Shown in pieces: positions 1 to 6,359 of a stretch of 17,630 nt of DNA. Source of the stretch: Chryseobacterium sp. UBA6632 (GTDB lineage Bacteria; Bacteroidota; Bacteroidia; Flavobacteriales; Weeksellaceae); NCBI GenBank assembly GCA_002455915.1, contig DKLU01000320.1, positions 1-17,630 of the forward strand. The letters are read 5' to 3'. Made by a program: the position numbers and the translations under genes. Each line of letters begins with the position of its first letter. Position 1 is the first letter of the stretch. The notes below the pieces were generated by a model. It was not told the origin of the DNA, did not search any database, and saw only the letters and a list, made by a program, of their open reading frames with translations.

Positions 1-1
1 T

Positions 2-673
2 ATGTTTAATTATTTTGCCAATGGAGGAAGTATAAACGGAATTTCTTTTAATAAAGGAAAGGCTACGTGGTGGACAGGAACCGCAACTCAGACTTCATAT
101 AGAATTGGTGATGAAATGTATGGTAATGGTGAAGTTGGAGTGATGCATACTGCGAATGTTGCGAACTCAAATTTCCTAGATCTAGGTTTAATTGGAAATG
201 CGAATGATGCTATGGGAGGTTTTGCAGAAGGACTTTCTTATAATGCAAAAACCGGAAGCAAATTATATATAGGCACAGCTCGTCCCAATAGTCCGATTAA
301 TTTAGGATTTACAAAATTTTATGGTAATGGAAGAACATATATAAACCCGGCTTATATGGGTAAACCCGGAAATATCTTGGGAAAAGCAAGTATTGCTGGA
401 ACTGTTATTATAGGAAGTGTAAATATTTATAATGGCATTCAACAAGATGGAGGGTCTTTTGGGCATAATGCTGCGGTAGCTACGGGTGGAACGGTAGGAG
501 GCGCAATAGGAGCTTATGAAGGAGCTATTTTAGGTGCGGAAATAGGTGCTGGAATTGGTGTTTGGGTAGGAGGATTAGGTGCTGCTCCAGGTGCTCTTAT
601 TGGAGGTGTTGTAGGAGGTGTTATAGGAGGAATTGTAGGAACAAAAGTCGGAGAAAGCGTTGTGTATTATTAA
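2..673 (+). CDS. C-terminal part of a probable RHS-type polymorphic toxin, glycine-zipper tail (5' partial)
   Basis: The frame is open to the left edge, so this is the 3' end of a longer gene; the first ATG visible is probably internal. The 223 residues seen fall into two parts. Residues 1-130 are rich in Gly, Asn and Tyr (NGGSINGISF, GNGRTYINP), which I associate with the tails of RHS repeat-associated proteins of Chryseobacterium. Residues 130-218 are dominated by small residues with repeated GxxxG spacing (GGAIGAYEGAILGAEIGAGI, then GGVVGGVIGGIVG), a glycine-zipper pattern found in membrane-inserting toxin and phage-like domains. No nuclease or other catalytic motif is visible. The role inferred is the variable effector end of a secreted interbacterial toxin acting on membranes. 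The next gene follows at once and could be its immunity protein. The RHS core itself is outside the window, so the family call is from flavour and context only. Confidence 0.55.
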   Translation: MFNYFANGGSINGISFNKGKATWWTGTATQTSYRIGDEMYGNGEVGVMHTANVANSNFLDLGLIGNANDAMGGFAEGLSYNAKTGSKLYIGTARPNSPINLGFTKFYGNGRTYINPAYMGKPGNILGKASIAGTVIIGSVNIYNGIQQDGGSFGHNAAVATGGTVGGAIGAYEGAILGAEIGAGIGVWVGGLGAAPGALIGGVVGGVIGGIVGTKVGESVVYY

Positions 674-686
674 GAAACAAAAGAAA

Positions 687-1214
687 ATGGAAACGAAAGT
701 AATTAAATTGAGTAACAAGAAATTCTTTTTCTCTATAATTGGAAGCTTAATATTTGTGGTTTTAGGGATTGTATTTATACTTATTCCTAAATTATTTATT
801 ACATTTTTAGTAAAAAATATATTGTTTATACAATTTTTTGGTATTTTAAGTGTGTTATTTTTTGGTTTTATACTTATTACTTTGATTCAAAAAAAAATAT
901 TTGATAAAAATATTGGAATTGAAATAAATACAGAGGGTATCATTGATAACTCAAGTTTTGTAAGTATAGGTTTAATAAAATGGGAAGACATAGTTTCTAT
1001 AGAGAAAAGTAATGTAATGTTAACAAATTTTTTACTTATAAAAGTCAAAAATCCTGAAAGGTATATTAAGAAAGCTAAAGGTATCAAGTCAAAGTTATTA
1101 AGAGGAAATTATAATTCTTATGGTACGCCAATCTCAATTTCATCTAATTTTATAGACTGTAGCTTTTCCCACTTAGAGGATGTTCTATTAAGTAGTTTCG
1201 AAAAATATAAATAA
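687..1214 (+). CDS. STM3941-like two-helix membrane protein, candidate immunity protein
   Basis: A 175-residue protein with two membrane helices near residues 13-33 and 45-68, followed by a roughly 105-residue soluble domain. The pattern GIEINTEGIIDNSS..GLIKWEDI is typical of the STM3941 family, a PH-like beta domain in small Bacteroidota and enterobacterial membrane proteins. I chose ATG 687, giving METKVIKLSNKK, because it fits the family's usual N-terminus. An upstream in-frame ATG at 660 would overlap the toxin gene's last codons and add nine unlikely residues. The gene begins 13 bases after the toxin stop, so the two are probably co-transcribed, and a terminator follows. STM3941-type genes often lie directly behind polymorphic toxin genes, which suggests but does not prove immunity function. 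It is very AT-rich compared with the genes from 2207 onward, consistent with accessory DNA. Confidence 0.6.
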   Translation: METKVIKLSNKKFFFSIIGSLIFVVLGIVFILIPKLFITFLVKNILFIQFFGILSVLFFGFILITLIQKKIFDKNIGIEINTEGIIDNSSFVSIGLIKWEDIVSIEKSNVMLTNFLLIKVKNPERYIKKAKGIKSKLLRGNYNSYGTPISISSNFIDCSFSHLEDVLLSSFEKYK

Positions 1215-1234
1215 TTATTATATAAATTATAAAA

Positions 1235-1265
1235 GGGTTGAATTACAAAATGATTCAACCTCTTT
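1235..1265 (+). terminator. Terminator after the STM3941-like gene
   Basis: A perfect 8-bp stem (GGTTGAAT at 1236-1243, ATTCAACC at 1253-1260) with a 9-base loop is followed by TCTTTATA. The T-run is weak, but the position 20 bases after the stop at 1214 fits an intrinsic terminator for the toxin/immunity unit. Confidence 0.6.
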
Positions 1266-1364
1266 ATATATATTAGCTAAGGAGCAGATTTATTGAATTT
1301 GACGTTTTTGAATAATTTTATAAGAAATAATATTACTACTACGGAAGGTTGTTTTGAGTAAAAT

Positions 1365-1445
1365 ATGCATGCTTACAATTACAGAGATGTTGGGGGTGAC
1401 GTTTTTTATGGAGTTTTAGCTAGATTCTATATCGCAGATTTATAA
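1365..1445 (+). pseudogene. Possible remnant of an RHS core fragment (26 codons)
   Basis: A 26-codon open stretch reads MHAYNYRDVGG followed by DVFYGVLARFYIADL and a stop. The end resembles the conserved RHS core signature YDYGARFYxxxxGRW, with two extra residues after YG and a stop where GRW would come. It lies in an otherwise gene-free stretch (1266-1491) behind a toxin/immunity pair. Displaced RHS pieces are known in such arrays. The match is short and could be chance, so this is a weak call. Confidence 0.25.
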
Positions 1446-1491
1446 TCGTAATCTTACTCAGATAATTAAAAATCTTTTCTCCCACAAACAA

Positions 1492-2091
1492 CTACCTCTT
1501 CTCCAATCTCTCCAACCTCTCCAAAATTTCTCCAAGAATATTCTTCTTTTCCGCGAAGGAAATATAGCCAACTATTTTATAAAATTCGGCTTGCGGTATT
1601 TCGTTTTCTGTAATTTCAGAATAATATGTAAGATTTCCATCAATATGAGCGATAACAGTTGAGAAAGGTTCTTTACTTTTGTCAGTCTTGTTCAAAAACA
1701 AAATATCACCATACTGATAATTCGATAAAAGACTATTGCTTTCAGAGAATTCATATACTAAATCTATATTTGCTAATATTTTTTGCAGTTTTAAGGTATT
1801 TGGATCATTATTTAAAACCACATTTGGCAAATGATCTGCTGCAAACATTAAATGATCGATATCTGAACCGCTTGCTAATTGATTAACCTGTAATGTTTCT
1901 GTTAATAAATTATGTAAATCTAAATTGAAGTAATCTGCTACTTTTAATAATGTTTCTATTTTGGGTTCTGCGCGTCCTTCTTCATAAGAGCTGATTACCC
2001 CTCTGTTAAGTTCAAAAAGGTCTGCAAATGCTTTCTGGCTAAGCCCTCTTACCTGTCTTATCTTCTTTATATTAGTCCCGAAAAAGCTCAT
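1492..2091 (-). CDS. XRE-family regulator with degenerate S24 (LexA/CI-like) C-terminal domain
   Basis: A 199-residue protein. Residues 5-62 form an XRE/Cro helix-turn-helix (IKKIRQVRGLSQKAFADLF, then NRGVISSYEEGRAEP and ETLLKVADYF). Residues 115-178 resemble the S24 fold of LexA and CI: SNSLLSNYQYGDILFL aligns with the family's SM-P-GD-VLV block, and the ...DGNLTYYSEI... strand aligns with the Lys strand. By that alignment Ser120 occupies the nucleophile position, but the general-base Lys appears replaced by Tyr157, so self-cleavage is unlikely. The last 15 residues (ILGEILERLERLEKR) look like a short coiled coil for oligomerisation. The gene diverges from the YbjN/PspA/flotillin cluster across a 115-base region with promoter elements for both sides. 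That makes it a candidate repressor or activator of the cluster and of itself. Target and ligand are unknown. Confidence 0.8.
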   Translation of the reverse strand: MSFFGTNIKKIRQVRGLSQKAFADLFELNRGVISSYEEGRAEPKIETLLKVADYFNLDLHNLLTETLQVNQLASGSDIDHLMFAADHLPNVVLNNDPNTLKLQKILANIDLVYEFSESNSLLSNYQYGDILFLNKTDKSKEPFSTVIAHIDGNLTYYSEITENEIPQAEFYKIVGYISFAEKKNILGEILERLERLEKR

Positions 2092-2106
2092 AAGTCTAAT
2101 CTTTTT

Positions 2107-2154
2107 TGCAAATATACGGCAAATGAATGAAATTTATTGCTAAAAATATTTGCA
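2107..2154. promoter_or_regulatory. 9-bp inverted repeat in the divergent promoter region, candidate XRE operator
   Basis: TGCAAATAT at 2107-2115 and its exact reverse complement ATATTTGCA at 2146-2154 are separated by 30 bases. The left arm overlaps the -7 element of the leftward regulator gene, and the right arm overlaps the -33 element of the rightward gene. A bound XRE dimer at either arm would interfere with both promoters. Part of the symmetry may just reflect the shared promoter consensus. Confidence 0.4.
2109..2116 (-). promoter_or_regulatory. -7 promoter element for the XRE regulator gene
   Basis: On the minus strand this reads TATATTTG, an exact match to the Bacteroidota -7 consensus TAnnTTTG, about 18 bases before the ATG at 2091. 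No good -33 TTTG is seen at the usual distance, so the promoter is probably weak or regulated. Confidence 0.5.
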
Positions 2155-2180
2155 TTTTGAAAATTAAAATTCTATATTTG
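2149..2180 (+). promoter_or_regulatory. Bacteroidota promoter for the YbjN-PspA-YqiJ-flotillin operon
   Basis: TTTG at 2149-2152, a 20-base spacer, and TATATTTG at 2173-2180 match the Bacteroidota sigma factor consensus TTTG/N19-21/TAnnTTTG. Transcription would start a few bases after 2180, giving a leader of about 20 bases before the start codon at 2207. Confidence 0.65.
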
Positions 2181-2206
2181 TGAAACAGAATTAGTAATAA
2201 ACATGG

Positions 2207-2608
2207 ATGCTTATGAGAAATCAAATATTTAGAAGAGTTAAAGAATGGCTGTTAGATAGTGGTTTTAATATTACTTTAGATGATGAAGCCAGAAGAATTC
2301 TTATCATTGAGAAAGAATCGCACGGAATCAAAAATATGATCCTTATCGTCTCGGATTCTATCCTTATTATGGAGCAATTTCTTTTCGAGGTTAAAAATCC
2401 TACTGAGAAAATATACAAAACCCTTCTTCAGAAAAACAGAGATATTGTACACGGTGCTTTTGTTTTAGACAATACCGGAAAACGCGTGATCTTCAGAGAT
2501 ACGCTACCGACTGATAATATGGCACAAAACGAGGTTATGGCCTCTATCAATTCTTTGGGAATTCTTGTCGGTGAATTTACCAATGAAATGATCGAAATGA
2601 GTAAGTAA
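2207..2608 (+). CDS. YbjN / CesT-Tir chaperone-like small protein
   Basis: A 133-residue soluble protein with no signal peptide or membrane helix. The pattern is an N-terminal helix (residues 5-18), beta strands holding a basic-acidic alternation (ARRILIIEKESHGIKNMILIV), a helix around NPTEKIYKTLLQKNRDI, and a closing strand-helix (NEVMASINSLGILVGEFTNEMIEM). This matches the type III secretion chaperone-like (CesT/Tir, YbjN) fold. Bacteroidota relatives are often labelled 'molecular chaperone Tir', although no type III system is implied. It is first in the operon, 20 bases before pspA, so it may act as a small binding partner of PspA or of the ATPase. ATG 2207 is used; ATG 2213 is equally possible. 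An ATG at 2203 opens only a 9-codon frame. Confidence 0.65.
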   Translation: MLMRNQIFRRVKEWLLDSGFNITLDDEARRILIIEKESHGIKNMILIVSDSILIMEQFLFEVKNPTEKIYKTLLQKNRDIVHGAFVLDNTGKRVIFRDTLPTDNMAQNEVMASINSLGILVGEFTNEMIEMSK

Positions 2609-2628
2609 TTCCACTAAAAATATTTAAA

Positions 2629-3330
2629 ATGAACATTTTCAAAAGATTAGTAAATATAGGAAAAGCAGAGCTTCATTCTGTGATTGATGATTTCGAAGAC
2701 CCTATAAAATTAACGGAGCAAGGAATCAGAGAGATGAAAGAACAGCTTGCTGAGAAAATTGAGGCATTGGCACAACTGAAAGCATTGTCTATCCGTAAAA
2801 AAAATGAAGCGGAAGCAGAAGAGTTATCGGCTAAAGAGTATTATAAAAAAGCAGTGCTGTTGGTTCAAAAAGCAGAAAAAGGAGAGGTAGATAGCGCAGA
2901 AGCAGATCGTCTGGCAAAAGAAGCTTTAAAAAAGCAGGCTGCAGCATTGGAGCATGTAGTTTCTCTGAAAGAAGAGTCTGATAAGCTACACGGGGATTGC
3001 GATAAAATGCAGGGAAATATTGATTATCTGAAAGCGAGTATTTCTAAATGGGAAACAGAGCTTAAAACATTAAATGCCAGAGTTCAGGTGAGTGAAGCGA
3101 CTCGCGATATCAATCAAAAAATGACCCAGATAGATACAGGCGGAACGGTAAGTATGCTGGAGAAGCTGAAAGAGAGAGTGATACAACAGGAAGCCGAAGC
3201 GGAGGCTTATCTGGAGATTTCCAAAGCAGGAAAATCAGTGGATGAAGAGATTGATGCTTTGGTGAAGAATGAGGATACAGAAGCAGGAGATGCTTTACAA
3301 AAACTAAAAGAATCACTTAAAAAAGGCTAA
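2629..3330 (+). CDS. pspA: PspA/IM30 family membrane-stress protein
   Basis: A 233-residue, almost entirely helical protein close to the usual PspA/Vipp1 length (about 220-260). It begins with the family's amphipathic start (MNIFKRLVNIGKAELHSVID) and continues into DDFEDPIKLTEQGIREMKEQ, the signature DP..L..Q.I.EM of PspA. A long coiled coil covers about residues 35-190, and a last helix follows (SVDEEIDALVKN...DALQKLKESLKKG). PspA and IM30 proteins assemble into ESCRT-III-like rods or rings on the inner face of the cytoplasmic membrane and protect or remodel it under stress. No PspF/PspBC partners are present. The partners here are a YbjN-like protein upstream and, only 3 bases after the stop, a YqiJ-like membrane protein, followed by flotillin. 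Translational coupling with the next gene is likely. Confidence 0.88.
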   Translation: MNIFKRLVNIGKAELHSVIDDFEDPIKLTEQGIREMKEQLAEKIEALAQLKALSIRKKNEAEAEELSAKEYYKKAVLLVQKAEKGEVDSAEADRLAKEALKKQAAALEHVVSLKEESDKLHGDCDKMQGNIDYLKASISKWETELKTLNARVQVSEATRDINQKMTQIDTGGTVSMLEKLKERVIQQEAEAEAYLEISKAGKSVDEEIDALVKNEDTEAGDALQKLKESLKKG

Positions 3331-3333
3331 AGA

Positions 3334-3987
3334 ATGACCTTTCAGGAATTTTTACATATTGCGTTTTCTCCCGTAAATACGGTTCTGAGCGTGCTTTTGG
3401 CACTGTCAGTCATTTACTGGATTTTTACCATGCTTACAGGGTTAGATATTGATGTCGGAATAGATTCTGACTTAGATGTCGATACGAATATAGACGCTCC
3501 GGACGGCCATATTCATATTTCGGACGATCCTTCTGCCTGGGCGCATTTTCTCAAATTCCTGAATCTGGATATTGTTCCGATGACCTACTTTCTTACCTTG
3601 GTTCTTTTACTTACTTGGTTGGGGTCTATTTACCTTAATGTTTTTATTTCGTTGCCCACTTGGGTAGAAGCATTAATGGTTGTTCCGTTGTTGATCGTGA
3701 GTTTGTTTGTAACGAAGTTGATTTTAAAACCACTCAATCCTTTTTTCAAAGAAATCAATCATAAAGGAGAAAGATCTCACGATTTTCTGGGAAGAGAGGG
3801 AAGGTTAAAATCTACTATTGAAGGCGAAAAGATCGGGATGATGGAAGTTTTCATCGGAAGCGATCCTATGATCCTGATGGTAAAAAGCAACAACGGAAAA
3901 AGGCTGGAACACGGAACGCGGGTGATGATTGTAGATGAAGAGCCGGGAAGAAAATTCTACGTTGTAGATCATGTTTTTAAATTTTAA
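3334..3987 (+). CDS. YqiJ-like (DUF1449) membrane protein with C-terminal OB-fold
   Basis: A 217-residue integral membrane protein. Predicted membrane helices lie near residues 15-36, 82-107 and 111-133. Between the first two is a loop with a strikingly acidic repeat, DIDVGIDSDLDVDTNID at 38-54, which could bind divalent cations. Residues 148-217 form a small all-beta domain (FLGREGRLKSTIEG...GMMEVFIGSDPMILMVKS...GTRVMIVD.....FYVVDHVFKF) of the OB-fold type seen in YqiJ and NfeD. In E. coli, yqiJ lies next to the flotillin gene yqiK, and NfeD-type OB proteins partner with SPFH proteins in general. The order here (pspA, yqiJ-like, flotillin) supports the same role as an integral anchor for the flotillin. 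It starts 3 bases after pspA. Confidence 0.8.
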   Translation: MTFQEFLHIAFSPVNTVLSVLLALSVIYWIFTMLTGLDIDVGIDSDLDVDTNIDAPDGHIHISDDPSAWAHFLKFLNLDIVPMTYFLTLVLLLTWLGSIYLNVFISLPTWVEALMVVPLLIVSLFVTKLILKPLNPFFKEINHKGERSHDFLGREGRLKSTIEGEKIGMMEVFIGSDPMILMVKSNNGKRLEHGTRVMIVDEEPGRKFYVVDHVFKF

Positions 3988-4094
3988 AAACCAATGTCAT
4001 GTTTTCTCTTTTTATGCTCATTCTGAACTATATTTTATCTTTTCTTTAAATTTTTAACCAAAAAAAACACATTAATTATATAAACTATTAAATT

Positions 4095-6104
4095 ATGAAC
4101 ATACCTTTAATTGTCGGAATCATTGTTGTTGTAATTGCTACGGTAGGGCTCATTTTCTGGGTACTGTCGATGTACAAAAAAACTGTTCAGGGAATTGTAA
4201 TGCTCAGAACAGGATACGGAGGCACAAAAGTATTTTTTAATGCCGGAATTGTAATTCCTGTGATCCACCGTATGGAATCTATGGATATTTCAGTTAAAAA
4301 GCTTGAAATTTCCAGAGAAGGAAGGGCCGGATTGATTTGTAAAGATAATATGAGAGCCGACATTCAGGTGGCTTTCTTTATCAGAGTAAACAAATCGGTG
4401 GATGATATTGTAAATGTTGGTCAAACAATCGGTTGCCAAAGAGCATCAGATACGAATACTTTGCGCGAGCTTTTTGAAGCTAAATTTTCAGAAGCCTTAA
4501 AAACAGTTGGTAAAAAATTTGATTTTACTGAATTATATGAAGCAAGAAGCGAATTTCGTCAGGAAATTTTAGATATTATCGGAACAGACCTGAATGGTTA
4601 CGTGTTGGATGACTGTGCGATTGATTATCTTGAACAGACTTCTATTGATAAATTAGATAAAGACAATATCTTAGATTCTGAAGGGATCAAGAAGATTACA
4701 GAATTAACCGCCACTCAGAATATTAAAGCGAATCAGGTTCGCAGAGACGAGGAAAAAACAATCACCAAACAGAATGTAGAAGCCCGTGAAGCCATTCTTG
4801 AATTGGAAAAACAATTGGCTGAAAAAGAAGAGTCTCAAAAAAGAGAAGTAGCCAATATCAGAGCGCGCGAAAATGCAGAGATCTTAAAAGTGGAAGAGGA
4901 AGAACGTCTGAAATACGAATCCGTAAGAATTGCCACAGAAGAAAAATTGCAGATTGCGGAAGAGAATAAATTACGTCAGGTGGTTATCGCTGCTAAAAAT
5001 AAAGAACGTGCTGATCTTGTAGAAACTGAAAGAGTGCTAAAAGATAAAGCGCTTGAAGCAACAGAAAGAGAAAGAATCGTTTCTTTGGCGCAAATTGAAA
5101 AAGATAAAGCTATTGAGCTTGAAAAGAAAACCATTCAGGATGCGATTCGTGAAAGATTGACGATGGAGAAAACCGTTGTTGAAGAGCAGCAGGGTATCAA
5201 AGACCTTGAAGCATTCAAAACTGCAGAAAGAACAAAGCAAGTAGAGATCACGATGGCTACTCAGGAAGCGGAGAAAAAATTAATTCAGGAAACAAAAGCC
5301 GCAGAATCCCGCAAATTAGCGGCAGAAAAAGATGCTCAGAAATATGTAATTGAAGCTCAGGCAAAAAGAGATGCCGCTGAAAAAGAAGCAGAAGCCCGCA
5401 AAATCATTGCTGATGCCAAAGCGAAAGAAGAGGCAACGGTAGGTTTATCTGAAGCTCAGGTAATGCAAGCGAAAGCAGATGTTGCCGAAAGACAGGGGAT
5501 TGTGGAAGCGATTGTTATTGAGAAAAAAGCAGATGCGATCAAGAAGGAAGGTATTGCTCAGGCTGAAGTTATCAAAGAAAAAGCATTGGCAGAAGCAGCC
5601 GGAATTACCGAAAAAGCCGAAGCGATGAAAAAGCTGAATGATGCAGGAAAAGAGCACGAAGAATTCCGTTTAACATTGGCTAAAGAAAAAGAAGTGGAAT
5701 TGGCACAAATCTCTATCCAGAAAGAGATTGCAGACGCTCAGGCATTGGTGTTGGCAGAAGCATTCAAATCTGCAAATATCGACATCGTTGGCGGTGATAA
5801 CACATTCTTTGACAACGTGATTCGTCAGGTTTCTGCAGGAAAAGGAATTGATAAATTCATCAATCACAGTGAAAATGCCCAATTGCTGAGAGATAATTTG
5901 CTGGATGGTAATGAAAATATCATCAGCAAAGTAATGAGAATGGTGAATAAATACAATATTTCATCAGAAGATATTAAAAACATGAGTGTTGCTTCATTGA
6001 TATTTAAATTGAATGGCGTGGCAGATCAAAATGAAAAAGGAATTCTGCATAGGGCTTTAGATATGGCCAAACATTTAGGAGTAGATCAAAAGCCTTTGCA
6101 ATAA
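4095..6104 (+). CDS. Flotillin-family (YqiK-like) SPFH membrane scaffold protein, long form
   Basis: A 669-residue protein with an N-terminal membrane helix (residues 4-26, no cleavage site) and an SPFH/band-7 domain at about 30-200 (VQGIVMLRTGYGGTKVFFNAGIVIPVIHRM; later ELYEARSEFRQEI, GYVLDDCAIDYLEQTSID). Residues 210-545 form a very long Glu/Lys/Ala coiled coil, typical of flotillins. The usual flotillin end (NIDIVGGDNTFFDNVIRQVS, about 560-580) is followed by about 90 further residues of mostly helical sequence not expected in E. coli YqiK (553 residues). Flotillins oligomerise on the inner membrane and organise ordered membrane patches. The gap to the YqiJ-like gene is 107 bases with no clear promoter, so it is probably read from the same transcript. 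A structured terminator follows at 6142. Confidence 0.88.
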   Translation: MNIPLIVGIIVVVIATVGLIFWVLSMYKKTVQGIVMLRTGYGGTKVFFNAGIVIPVIHRMESMDISVKKLEISREGRAGLICKDNMRADIQVAFFIRVNKSVDDIVNVGQTIGCQRASDTNTLRELFEAKFSEALKTVGKKFDFTELYEARSEFRQEILDIIGTDLNGYVLDDCAIDYLEQTSIDKLDKDNILDSEGIKKITELTATQNIKANQVRRDEEKTITKQNVEAREAILELEKQLAEKEESQKREVANIRARENAEILKVEEEERLKYESVRIATEEKLQIAEENKLRQVVIAAKNKERADLVETERVLKDKALEATERERIVSLAQIEKDKAIELEKKTIQDAIRERLTMEKTVVEEQQGIKDLEAFKTAERTKQVEITMATQEAEKKLIQETKAAESRKLAAEKDAQKYVIEAQAKRDAAEKEAEARKIIADAKAKEEATVGLSEAQVMQAKADVAERQGIVEAIVIEKKADAIKKEGIAQAEVIKEKALAEAAGITEKAEAMKKLNDAGKEHEEFRLTLAKEKEVELAQISIQKEIADAQALVLAEAFKSANIDIVGGDNTFFDNVIRQVSAGKGIDKFINHSENAQLLRDNLLDGNENIISKVMRMVNKYNISSEDIKNMSVASLIFKLNGVADQNEKGILHRALDMAKHLGVDQKPLQ

Positions 6105-6141
6105 CCATTGGAGAACCATTGAACTCAACATAAACATCAGT

Positions 6142-6193
6142 AAAACTCTCATGGTCGGTAGCGGATTTTCGCGAAAACTTTGAGAGTTTTTTT
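6142..6193 (+). terminator. Structured terminator between flotillin and the ATPase gene
   Basis: A 10-bp perfect outer stem (AAAACTCTCA at 6142-6151, TGAGAGTTTT at 6181-6190) ends in a run of seven T. The 29-base loop holds its own perfect palindrome TTTTCGCGAAAA (6166-6177). It should stop or reduce transcription into the ATPase gene. Confidence 0.75.
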
Positions 6194-6235
6194 AACAAAA
6201 ATTTTCATGAAATTCAGAATTAAAACTAATAAAAA

Positions 6236-6320
6236 TTTTTGCGGTCTTAGTTAAGTGAAACGCCTTTGTGAACTTAAAAACATTCAGTATAAAAAAATCT
6301 TTGCGGGCTTTGCGTTAAAA
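6236..6320. repeat. TTTGCG-type intergenic repeat cluster
   Basis: Three related pieces occur here: TTTTTGCGGTCTTAGTTAAG at 6236-6255, CCTTTGTGAACTTAAAAA at about 6263-6280, and TCTTTGCGGGCTTTGCGTTA from 6299 with more A after it. Each has a TTTG(C/T)G core followed by CTT(A/T) and an A-rich end. I recall similar units scattered between genes in flavobacterial genomes. The stretch is non-coding and fills most of the gap before the ATPase gene; no clear promoter is visible in it. Confidence 0.4.
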
Positions 6321-6359
6321 TCCAATTAGTTTAAAATCAGAATTATTTAAACCAAAATT

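Noticed and set aside
5037..5882. Three minus-strand open frames of 67-70 codons inside the flotillin gene
   Set aside because: They are rich in Phe, Cys and Ser, as expected from the reverse complement of a Glu/Lys/Ala coiled coil, and no promoter or family resemblance supports them.
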